Source of the DNA: Actinomycetes bacterium | Lineage (GTDB): Bacteria > Actinomycetota > Acidimicrobiia > Acidimicrobiales > RAAP-2 | NCBI GenBank assembly: GCA_021805305.1 | Contig: JAJZFO010000179.1 | Location: 1 to 17,388 of the forward strand | DNA length: 17,388 bases | Reading direction: 5' to 3' | Shown here: piece after piece, positions 6,208-12,674 of the stretch | How the letters are laid out: every line of letters begins with the position of its first letter | How positions within the stretch are numbered: position 1 is the stretch's first letter | The notes under the pieces: generated by a model | Seen by the model: only the letters and a program-made list of their open reading frames with translations | The model's database searches: none | What the model was told of the DNA's origin: nothing | Translations under genes and position numbers: made by a program

Positions 6208-6879
6208 ATGACCGTTGAAGCCACGCTGTTCGACATGGACGGACTGCTCATCGACTCCGAGATCCTCTGGCACGAAGCCGAGATTGAGATCTTCGGGTCG
6301 CTCGGGGTCGACCTGGACGAGGCCACCGATCGCAGCACCAAGGGTCTGTTCGTGGCCGAGGTGGTCGACTACTGGTACGGTCGCTACCCCTGGAGCGGCC
6401 CCAGTCGCGCCGACGTCGTGGCGATGTTGTTGGCGCGCGTGGGCGAACTCGTCGAGACCAAGGGGCGCCTCCTGCCGGGGGCGGTGCGCGCAATCGAGTT
6501 GACGTCACGACGCGGGCCGGTGGCCCTGGCCAGTTCGACGCCGCTCGCCCTGATCGAACGCTCGCTGGCCCACTTCGGCCTCGACGATTGCTTCGCGTCG
6601 CTGCATTCCGCGCAGTTCGAGCCCTTCGGCAAACCGCACCCCGGGGTGTTCTTGAGCGCCGCGGCCGCACTGGGCGTGGCTCCCGAGCGTTGTCTGGTAC
6701 TCGAGGACTCCGCGGCGGGGGTGCTCGCCGCCAAGGCCGGCCGGATGACGGTGGTCGCGGTGCCCACGCCCTCGGACCGGTCCATCGCGGCCTTCGCGCT
6801 GGCCGACTTGTTGCTCGGTTCCCTCGAGGAGCTCAGCGAGGCGTGGCTGGACGCGCAGTTCGGGGTCGCGCACGCGTAG
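6208..6879 (+). CDS. HAD hydrolase, HxpB/YniC-like sugar-phosphate phosphatase
   Basis: This 223-residue HAD-superfamily phosphatase has all four motifs: I with nucleophile Asp9 and acid/base Asp11 in LFDMDGLLIDSE, II with Ser109/Ser110 in ALASSTP, III with Lys142 in GKPHPGVF, and IV with Glu166/Asp167 in VLEDSAAG. The cap region VVDYWYGRYPWSGPSR (52-67) closely resembles E. coli HxpB (YniC), a hexitol/2-deoxyglucose-6-phosphate phosphatase, so a small sugar phosphate is the likely substrate. ATG 6208 begins just before motif I as expected. There is no Shine-Dalgarno sequence; CAAAGT six bases upstream is a weak -10, suggesting a leaderless transcript. It ends 57 bases before ileS. Confidence 0.93.
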   Translation: MTVEATLFDMDGLLIDSEILWHEAEIEIFGSLGVDLDEATDRSTKGLFVAEVVDYWYGRYPWSGPSRADVVAMLLARVGELVETKGRLLPGAVRAIELTSRRGPVALASSTPLALIERSLAHFGLDDCFASLHSAQFEPFGKPHPGVFLSAAAALGVAPERCLVLEDSAAGVLAAKAGRMTVVAVPTPSDRSIAAFALADLLLGSLEELSEAWLDAQFGVAHA

Positions 6880-6906
6880 CGAGGCCGGGGTCGGCGAGAC
6901 CCTGAG

Positions 6907-6912
6907 TACGAT
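6907..6912 (+). promoter_or_regulatory. Candidate -10 box (TACGAT) for ileS
   Basis: TACGAT fits TANNNT in the 57-base gap before ileS. A start near 6919 would give a leader of about 18 bases that includes the AAGGAG ribosome site (6927-6932) before GTG 6937. The leader is too short for a T-box. No clear -35 is seen. Confidence 0.4.
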
Positions 6913-6936
6913 GGACGAACGCAACGAAGGAGTCCC

Positions 6937-9900
6937 GTGTTTCGCCCGGTCAGCGCCGAACTTGATTTTGTAGCCATCGAAGAGGCCGAACTGACCCGCT
7001 GGCGCACACACGATATCTTCGCGCGCACCATGGCCCAGCGTCAGGGCGCGACGCCCTGGGTCTTCTACGAGGGGCCACCGACGGCCAACGGCATGCCGGG
7101 GCTGCACCACGTCTGGGCGCGCGTCTACAAGGACCTCTTTTGTCGCTACCAGACCATGCAGGGGCACTACGTGGCGCGTCGCGCCGGTTGGGACACCCAC
7201 GGGCTACCCGTGGAGGTGCAGGTGGAGAAGCAGTTGGGTATCTCGGGCAAGAAGGCCATCGAGGAGCAGGTGGGAATCGAGGAGTTCACCCGTCTTTGTC
7301 GCGAGTCGGTGCTGACGTACGTGGGGGAGTTCGAACGTCTCACCGAGCGCATCGGCTACTGGACCGACATGGAGCACGCCTACTACACGTTTCACCCCTC
7401 CTACGTGGAATCGGTCTGGTGGCAGCTCCAGCAGCTCTTCGACCGCGGACTCCTCTACGAGGACCTCAAGGTCGTCCCCTATTGTCCACGTTGCGGTACC
7501 GCGCTGTCGAGTCACGAACTCGGCCAACCCGGTGTCTACACCGACGAGCTCGACGAGAGCGCCTTCGTGCGCCTGGCGATCACCGACGCCGACGCGCACG
7601 GCGGGCTAGGGGGGGCGACGCACCTGGCGGTGTGGACCACCACGCCCTGGACGCTGCTGGCCAACGTCGCCGTCGCGGTCAATCCGGAGATCGCCTACGC
7701 GGTCGTCGACGGGTTGGTGGTCGCACGCGCGTTGGTCGACTCGGTCTTGGGTGAGGGCACCCCGATCGACGCCACCGTGATGGGACATGAACTCCTTGGT
7801 GTGCACTACGCGCGCCCCTTTGACGACGTGGCACTGCCCGAGGGGGTTGACGCCTGTTTCGTCGTCGGTGCCGATTACGTCACCACCGACGACGGTACGG
7901 GTCTGGTGCACCAGGCCCCCGCCTTCGGTGAGATCGACCGACTCGTCGGCAAGGCCCACGCGCTGCCGACCCTCAATCCGGTGGGCCCCGACGGGACCTT
8001 CACCAACGCGGTGCCCTGGCTGGAGGGTCGCGACGTGCGCGAGGCCAACCACGACATCAACGACGAGCTCGAACGTCGCGGACTGCTCATTCGCCGCATG
8101 GAGTACACGCACTCCCTGCCGCACTGCTGGCGCTGCGGCACGGTGCTGATCTATTGGGGAAAGCCCAGTTGGTACATCGCGACCAGTCGTTTCAAGGACC
8201 AGATGCTGGCGGAGAACGACGTCATCGATTGGCATCCCGGCCACATCCGCGACGGGCGCATGGGCGAGTGGTTGGCCAACAACGTTGACTGGGCGCTCTC
8301 GCGGGACCGATTCTGGGGGACGCCCCTGCCCATCTGGCGCTGCGAGGAGAACCACCTGACGTGCGTGGGTTCACGCGCGGAACTCTCAGGCCTGGCCGGG
8401 CGCGACCTCAGCGCGTTGGACCCCCATCGCCCCGCCATCGACGAGGTCGTGATCGCGTGTCGCACGTGCGCCGCGCCGGCGCACCGCGTCGAACCGGTGA
8501 TCGACGCCTGGTTCGACTCGGGGGCGATGCCCGCGGCCCAGGTGGGCTATCCCCACGTCGCGGGCTCCGCGCAGGCCATGCAATTGCCCGCGCAACTCAT
8601 CGCCGAGGCCATCGATCAGACCCGAGGGTGGTTCTACTCGCTCTTGGCGGTCAATACCCTGGTATTCGATACAGCGCCCTATCAACACGTGTTATGCCTG
8701 GGGCACATCGTCGATGAGAACGGCAAGAAGATGAGCAAGTCCCAGGGCAACGTAATCGATCCCTGGGAGGTCCTCAACACGCGCGGCGCCGACGCGTTGC
8801 GCTGGTGGATGTTCTCCCAGGGCTCGCCCTGGACCTCGACCCGGGCGAGCCTCGCGGCGATCGACGCGTCGATGCGTGACACCCTGGCCACCCTGTGGAA
8901 CACCTTTAGCTTCTTCACGACCTACGCCTCGCTGAACCAGTTCGACCCGCGGGACCCGGCGATCCCCACCGTGAACGATCGCCCCGCGATCGACCGCTGG
9001 ATCATCTCGCGCGTCGAGGACGTCACCGCGATGATGACCGGCGCCCTCGACGCGTACGAGCCTCTGTCGGGCACCGCGGCCCTGTCGCAGTTCATCGACG
9101 ATATGTCCAACTGGTACGTGCGCTGTAGTCGGCGTCGCTTCTGGCGCACCGACCCGCACGCGCCCGCTTCGGACTCCTTGGCGGCGCAGGCCACCCTCCT
9201 CGAGGTGCTCCAGCGCGTGACGCTGCTACTCGCGCCGTTTTGCCCCTTCGTCGCCGAGCGCCTCTATCGCGAACTCTTTGGCACCAGCGACGACGACTCG
9301 GTCCACCTGGTGGATTGGCCGTTGTCGGTCCTGCAGCACCGCGACGTCGATCTCGAGGCGTCGATGGAGGTCGCACGACGCTTGACGTCACTCGGACGCG
9401 CCGCGCGCGCGGATGCGGGGATCAAGGTGCGCCAACCCCTGTCGCGGGCCTTGGTGTTCCTCGCCGCCGGCGACGTGATGCCGCCGCCGGGGATCGTCGA
9501 AGACGAGCTCAACGTCGACGAACTCGAATACGGCACGGAACTCGCCGAGGTCCTGAGTTTCGAACTAGTGCCCAATTTCCGTAGTGTCGGACCGCGCCTG
9601 GGCGAGGCGGTCAAGGAGTTGCGCGGCGCCCTCGGCGCCCTCGACACCGCCGCGGCCGCGGCGGCGATCGAGGCGGGCGAGGGCATCACGGTGTCGTTGT
9701 CCACGGGCGAGTTCACGCTCGGAGCTGAGGACGTGGAACTTCGCATCAAGAGCCAAGAGGGATTCGCCGTGTCGCGCGAGGGGGCCGAAGTGATCGCCCT
9801 CGACCTCACCCTGGACGACGACCTCCGTCGGCGCGGATATCTTCGCGACGTCGTGCGTCAGGTCCAGGACCTGAGGAAGAACAGCGGCCTGGACGTGGCT

Positions 9901-10089
9901 GACCGGATCGTGTTGCACGTGACCGGTTTGGAGGACCTGAGCACTCACTTTGACGTGCTGGCGAGCGAGGTGCTCGCCACCGAGGTCCACCTGGGCAGCG
10001 GTGAGGGGACGGGTACCGTGCTCGAACTCGATGACGATCGACTGGCGTTGGCCTGGATCGCCCGATCGCCCGCGGGCGATCGGGACTAG
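6937..10089 (+). CDS. ileS: Isoleucyl-tRNA synthetase
   Basis: This 1050-residue class I synthetase charges tRNA-Ile. The HIGH motif appears as GLHH (residues 55-58) in PPTANGMPGLHHVW, and KMSKS is at 598-602 in ENGKKMSKSQGN. In between lie the CP1 editing domain, with TTTPWTLLANVAVAV near residue 235 and DDGTGLVHQAPAFG near residue 317, and Cys pairs CPRCGTALSSHE and CWRCGT. The C-terminal anticodon-binding region includes DDMSNWYVRCSRRRFW. The length and these motifs place it in the long, eukaryote-like IleS type usual in Actinobacteria; known IleS2 enzymes of this type are often mupirocin-tolerant. GTG 6937 has AAGGAG four bases upstream. The last codons form half of a perfect palindrome, and the TAG shares CTAG with the marR stop. 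Confidence 0.97.
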   Translation: MFRPVSAELDFVAIEEAELTRWRTHDIFARTMAQRQGATPWVFYEGPPTANGMPGLHHVWARVYKDLFCRYQTMQGHYVARRAGWDTHGLPVEVQVEKQLGISGKKAIEEQVGIEEFTRLCRESVLTYVGEFERLTERIGYWTDMEHAYYTFHPSYVESVWWQLQQLFDRGLLYEDLKVVPYCPRCGTALSSHELGQPGVYTDELDESAFVRLAITDADAHGGLGGATHLAVWTTTPWTLLANVAVAVNPEIAYAVVDGLVVARALVDSVLGEGTPIDATVMGHELLGVHYARPFDDVALPEGVDACFVVGADYVTTDDGTGLVHQAPAFGEIDRLVGKAHALPTLNPVGPDGTFTNAVPWLEGRDVREANHDINDELERRGLLIRRMEYTHSLPHCWRCGTVLIYWGKPSWYIATSRFKDQMLAENDVIDWHPGHIRDGRMGEWLANNVDWALSRDRFWGTPLPIWRCEENHLTCVGSRAELSGLAGRDLSALDPHRPAIDEVVIACRTCAAPAHRVEPVIDAWFDSGAMPAAQVGYPHVAGSAQAMQLPAQLIAEAIDQTRGWFYSLLAVNTLVFDTAPYQHVLCLGHIVDENGKKMSKSQGNVIDPWEVLNTRGADALRWWMFSQGSPWTSTRASLAAIDASMRDTLATLWNTFSFFTTYASLNQFDPRDPAIPTVNDRPAIDRWIISRVEDVTAMMTGALDAYEPLSGTAALSQFIDDMSNWYVRCSRRRFWRTDPHAPASDSLAAQATLLEVLQRVTLLLAPFCPFVAERLYRELFGTSDDDSVHLVDWPLSVLQHRDVDLEASMEVARRLTSLGRAARADAGIKVRQPLSRALVFLAAGDVMPPPGIVEDELNVDELEYGTELAEVLSFELVPNFRSVGPRLGEAVKELRGALGALDTAAAAAAIEAGEGITVSLSTGEFTLGAEDVELRIKSQEGFAVSREGAEVIALDLTLDDDLRRRGYLRDVVRQVQDLRKNSGLDVADRIVLHVTGLEDLSTHFDVLASEVLATEVHLGSGEGTGTVLELDDDRLALAWIARSPAGDRD
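10061..10084. terminator. Perfect 24-bp palindrome at the ileS/marR junction
   Basis: CCCGATCGCCCG (10061-10072) is followed at once by its exact reverse complement (10073-10084). The structure lies in the final ileS codons and immediately past the marR stop. It could fold into a GC-rich hairpin in either transcript. There is no U-tract, so bidirectional termination or 3'-end protection is inferred rather than shown. Confidence 0.45.
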
Positions 10090-10544
10090 CGCGTCTCGTT
10101 GAGCTTGCTGAGCAGGCTCGCCAGGGCGCTGCGTTCGTCGCAGGTGAGGCGACTCGAGACGTGTTCCTCGAGGTAGTCCATGTGCACCCGCAACGCCTCG
10201 TCGAGCATGACGTCGCCCTGGGGGGTGATGGCGACGTAGATGGCGCGACGGTCGCTGGGGCAGAGTTCGCGCGCCACCAGGCCGGCGCGCTCGAGACGGT
10301 CGATCAGCCTCGTGGTTCCCCCGGTCGAGTGGACGATCGCTTCGGCGACCTGGTTCATCCGCAGTCGACCCTCGGGCGCGCGGCGCAACTGCAAGAGGAC
10401 CTCGAACCACGCCAGGGGCATCGCGCAATTCTCCTCGAGCCGCAGGGCGAAACTGCGCGAGAGACGAGCATTCGTGTCGAGCAACAGGGCAAAGAGGGTG
10501 ACTCGCTCGTCACTGGAGGGACACACCGTGCTCACCTGTTCCAT
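10086..10544 (-). CDS. MarR family transcriptional regulator
   Basis: This 152-residue regulator has a MarR winged helix. Helices run from about residue 15 to 55 (LFALLLDTNARLSRSFALRL), the helix-turn-helix is near 63-90 (MNQVAEAIVHSTGGTTRLIDRLERAGLV), and the wing carries the conserved CPSDRRAIYVAITPQG (95-110), with the Asp-Arg-Arg motif intact. MarR proteins bind palindromic DNA as dimers and release it on binding phenolic or oxidative ligands. ATG 10544 has AGGA seven bases upstream. It is divergent from yceI, and the intergenic region holds a 12-bp-arm inverted repeat, so repression of yceI and of itself is likely. Cys8, Cys40, Cys95 and Cys135 are present, but a redox role is only a possibility. 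Its TAG shares CTAG with ileS. Confidence 0.94.
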   Translation of the reverse strand: MEQVSTVCPSSDERVTLFALLLDTNARLSRSFALRLEENCAMPLAWFEVLLQLRRAPEGRLRMNQVAEAIVHSTGGTTRLIDRLERAGLVARELCPSDRRAIYVAITPQGDVMLDEALRVHMDYLEEHVSSRLTCDERSALASLLSKLNETR

Positions 10545-10570
10545 GGGGCCATCCTAGCATTAAATTGTTT

Positions 10571-10600
10571 ATGCAATTACTTATTGACAAGTAATTGCAT
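10571..10600. promoter_or_regulatory. Candidate MarR operator: 12-bp perfect inverted repeat
   Basis: ATGCAATTACTT (10571-10582), spacer ATTGAC, and AAGTAATTGCAT (10589-10600) form a perfect inverted repeat in an AT-rich spacer. The repeat overlaps the -35 of the yceI promoter. Weaker related half-sites flank it: AATTG-N6-CAATT at 10563-10578 and TTGC-N4-GCAA at 10595-10606. Bound MarR would block yceI transcription. Confidence 0.7.
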
Positions 10601-10613
10601 ACGCAACTATACT
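10584..10613 (+). promoter_or_regulatory. yceI promoter (TTGACA-N18-TATACT)
   Basis: A perfect -35 TTGACA (10584-10589) and a -10 TATACT (10608-10613) are separated by 18 bp. This is the best sigma-70-type promoter in the window. Transcription would begin near 10620 and give a leader of about 35 bases with an AGGAGA ribosome site. An imperfect repeat GTACAG-N4-GTGTAC (10620-10635) lies at the predicted start. The -35 is embedded in the MarR-type inverted repeat. Confidence 0.75.
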
Positions 10614-10655
10614 GGTGTCGTACAGAACCGTGTACCACAATCAGGAGATAACACC

Positions 10656-11207
10656 ATGAGCAACTTCCCCGCCCCCGGCGTCTACACCGTGGATCCCGCG
10701 CACTCGACCCTCGGCTTCATCGCCCGCCACCTCGTCGTCTCAAAGGTCCGCGGCCGCTTCAGCGAGTTCGAGGGCACCATCACCATTGGCGACACTCCCG
10801 AGAGCTCGTCGGTGGTCGCGACCGCCCAGGCGGCGAGCATCACCACGGACAACGAGATGCGTGACGGTCACCTCAAGAGCAATGACTTCTTGGGTCAAGA
10901 GACCTACCCGACCCTCACGTTCAAATCCACCAGCCTGACCTCCAAGGGCGGCAACAACTACGCGCTGGTCGGCGACTTGACCATCCGTGACGTGACCAAG
11001 TCGGTCACCTTCGACCTGGAGTTCACCGGCGAGGGCGTGTCGATGGTGCCGGGTGGATCCGTGGTGGGCTTCGAGGCCACCACCGAGATCGACCGTCGTG
11101 ACTTCAACGTCAACTTCGAAGGCGCTCTCGAGAACGGCACCGCCGTGGTGAGCCACAAGATCATCATCGAACTCAATATCGAAGCGGCGAGCCAGCCCGC
11201 GGCGTAA
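10656..11207 (+). CDS. YceI family protein
   Basis: This 183-residue protein is of the YceI-like lipocalin fold, about the family's usual length without a signal peptide. The N-terminus YTVDPAHSTLGFIARHLVVS (residues 10-29) is the hallmark start. LKSNDFLGQETYPTLTFKS (about 74-92), DLTIRDVTKSVTFDLEF and GFEATTEIDRRDFNVNF follow. Members bind isoprenoid or fatty-amide ligands in a beta-barrel; the role here is unknown. Lack of a signal peptide suggests it stays in the cytoplasm. The start ATG 10656 has AGGAGA six bases upstream; the frame is open further upstream but has no ribosome site there. It is probably repressed by the divergent MarR and ends at a strong terminator. It is the only gene here with a TAA stop. 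Confidence 0.94.
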   Translation: MSNFPAPGVYTVDPAHSTLGFIARHLVVSKVRGRFSEFEGTITIGDTPESSSVVATAQAASITTDNEMRDGHLKSNDFLGQETYPTLTFKSTSLTSKGGNNYALVGDLTIRDVTKSVTFDLEFTGEGVSMVPGGSVVGFEATTEIDRRDFNVNFEGALENGTAVVSHKIIIELNIEAASQPAA

Positions 11208-11224
11208 GGCAGCGCACGAGGTAG

Positions 11225-11262
11225 GAGACCGCGCCGGGGCGAATCGCCCCGGCGCGGTTCTC
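11225..11262 (+). terminator. Rho-independent-type terminator after yceI
   Basis: CCGCGCCGGGGCG (11229-11241), loop AAT, and CGCCCCGGCGCGG (11245-11257) form a perfect 13-bp stem. GAGA before it pairs with TTCTC after it with one bulged T, lengthening the stem to 17 bp. The 3' side is T-rich (TTCTCGTT) but not a full U-tract. Confidence 0.8.
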
Positions 11263-11264
11263 GT

Positions 11265-11270
11265 TACGAT
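11265..11270 (+). promoter_or_regulatory. -10 box (TACGAT) after the yceI terminator
   Basis: TACGAT fits TANNNT and lies six bases before GTG 11277, with no ribosome site between. This would give a leaderless start for the small membrane ORF and the downstream run of genes. It starts three bases after the terminator stem, so its -35 region lies in the stem. Confidence 0.4.
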
Positions 11271-11276
11271 GGAACG

Positions 11277-11399
11277 GTGAGTGAGGAGCCAGGGACCAAC
11301 CGACGCGCGATGAAGTCCTCGTTGGGGGTCCTCGGCGCGCTGGCCACGATCATCTCCGTGTGGTGGTTCGCGTTGCGTCCCCGTCGTCACCGCGATTAG
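11277..11399 (+). CDS. Putative 40-residue single-pass membrane peptide
   Basis: GTG at 11277 opens a 40-codon frame ending in TAG at 11397-11399. The product has a polar N-terminus (MSEEPGTNRRAMK), one hydrophobic stretch of about 20 residues (SSLGVLGALATIISVWWFAL, 14-33) and a basic tail (RPRRHRD). This layout suggests a single transmembrane helix with the basic C-terminus in the cytoplasm. Support comes from position: it lies between a strong terminator and the MFS gene, has a TANNNT box six bases upstream of the GTG, and stops 20 bases before the MFS ATG. I recognise no family. A co-transcribed accessory peptide of the exporter is one possibility; chance coding is the other. Confidence 0.5.
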   Translation: MSEEPGTNRRAMKSSLGVLGALATIISVWWFALRPRRHRD

Positions 11400-11419
11400 C
11401 GGCGCCGGTAGCCCCCACG

Positions 11420-12670
11420 ATGGCGTCCGCATCCTTCGCGCCCCTTCGACACCGCAGCTTCGCCTTGGCGCTGGGCTCGAACTTCATCTCCTCCACCGGC
11501 ACGTGGATGCAGAGCGTCGCCCTGGGTTACTACTTGACGGTGACCACGCACAACGCGGTCTGGCTCGGTCTCTTGACCGTGGCCGCCTGGTTGCCGGCGT
11601 TGATCGGCTCGCCCGTGGGCGGCATCATGGCCGACCGCTACTCACGCCAACGCTGGATCCAGTTCAACAACCTCACCCAGGCCGCGGCGGCGAGCGCCCT
11701 GGCGATCGCTGAGCTCACCCATCATCTCTCGGCGCCCCTGGCGTGCTACCTCGCGATCGTCGAGGGCCTGTGCAGTTCCGCGTCGTGGTCCGCGTGGCAA
11801 TCGCTCCTGCCCGACCTGGTCGAGCGTGACGAGGTGCTGGCCGCGGTGTCGCTGGGCTCGGCCCAGTTCAACCTCGGGCGTATCTTGGGTCCCGTCCTGG
11901 CGGCGGGGACCTTAGCCATCGCCAGTCCCGGCTGGTGCTTCGTGGCCAACGCGGTCTCGTTCATCGTCGTGGTGGTCGCCTTCTCCTTCGTGCGCACCGC
12001 GGCGCGCCCCCCGGTCACCACCACGCTGGCCCTGGTGGGCGACACGATGATCGGACTGCGCGCGGCGTGGCGCTCACTGGGCTGTCGCAACGCCATCATC
12101 GGCGTGGGCACCGTCGCCCTCTTCATCAGTCCCTTCATCACGCTGGTGCCCGCGATGGCCATCGACGTGCTGCACGCGGGCAAGGTCGGCACCGGCTGGC
12201 TGGTCGCCGCCCAGGGGGTGGGCGCGGTGATCGGTGCGCTGACGTTGCCGGGTCTGGCCAAGCGCACGTCGCGTATCAGGGTGCTGCGCGGTTCGATGGT
12301 GGCCATGGCGCTGATGGAGGCGCTCTACGCGTACTCGCCCGACCTCGTGCTCGCGGCCTTGGCCCTGGTGATACTGGGCGGATCCTACGTGGGGACCCTG
12401 ACCGGTCTCAACACCTCGGTCCAACTGCACGCGCCCGCCCAGGAGCGTTCACGGATCCTGTCGCTCTACGTGTTGTCGCTGTCGCTCTTCTATCCCCTGG
12501 GCGCGGTCATCCAGGCGGCGCTGGCCCACGTCGTTGGTGTACGGCCCGTCTCGCTGGTCGCCGCGCTGTCGTTCGGACTCGTGGTGGCGCTCCTGAGTTT
12601 TTTTCGCCCCCAGTTCTGGCACGAAATGGCTTCGGCCCCGGCGCAAAACGTGATTTCCGTGGCAGAATAG
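11420..12670 (+). CDS. MFS transporter, DHA3/EntS-like exporter
   Basis: This 416-residue membrane protein has about twelve predicted hydrophobic segments. The N-terminus FAPLRHRSFALALGSNFISS and STGTWMQSVALGYYL, then motif A-like GGIMADRYSRQRW (68-80), match the MFS_3/DHA3 group that includes the enterobactin exporter EntS and macrolide efflux proteins. A conserved NLGRILGPVLAA segment is present near residue 154. It probably exports a small hydrophobic compound by proton antiport; the substrate is unknown. The frame is open to a GTG at 11360 inside the small upstream ORF, but ATG 11420 begins right before the conserved start, so I use it. No Shine-Dalgarno sequence is visible. It ends four bases before the next gene. 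A run of seven T (12598-12604) codes Phe-Phe near the end. Confidence 0.9.
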   Translation: MASASFAPLRHRSFALALGSNFISSTGTWMQSVALGYYLTVTTHNAVWLGLLTVAAWLPALIGSPVGGIMADRYSRQRWIQFNNLTQAAAASALAIAELTHHLSAPLACYLAIVEGLCSSASWSAWQSLLPDLVERDEVLAAVSLGSAQFNLGRILGPVLAAGTLAIASPGWCFVANAVSFIVVVVAFSFVRTAARPPVTTTLALVGDTMIGLRAAWRSLGCRNAIIGVGTVALFISPFITLVPAMAIDVLHAGKVGTGWLVAAQGVGAVIGALTLPGLAKRTSRIRVLRGSMVAMALMEALYAYSPDLVLAALALVILGGSYVGTLTGLNTSVQLHAPAQERSRILSLYVLSLSLFYPLGAVIQAALAHVVGVRPVSLVAALSFGLVVALLSFFRPQFWHEMASAPAQNVISVAE

Positions 12671-12674
12671 CCCC

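Noticed and set aside
5138..6211. 357-codon plus-strand frame opposite the GNAT gene
   Set aside because: The minus-strand frame has a real GNAT motif and a leaderless -10; the plus frame has no motifs and overlaps the end of the peroxidase gene.
6880..6936. T-box riboswitch upstream of ileS
   Set aside because: T-boxes control ileS in some actinobacteria, but the gap is only 57 bases and contains a -10-like box and a Shine-Dalgarno sequence, with no room for the structure.
10161..10655. Upstream extension of the yceI frame to 10161
   Set aside because: The extension is antisense to marR and runs through the operator and promoter; ATG 10656 has a strong ribosome site and the family N-terminus.
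12598..12604. Run of seven T in the MFS gene as a frameshift site
   Set aside because: It encodes Phe-Phe in a normal hydrophobic helix, the frame continues to a sensible stop, and no alternative-frame product is evident.
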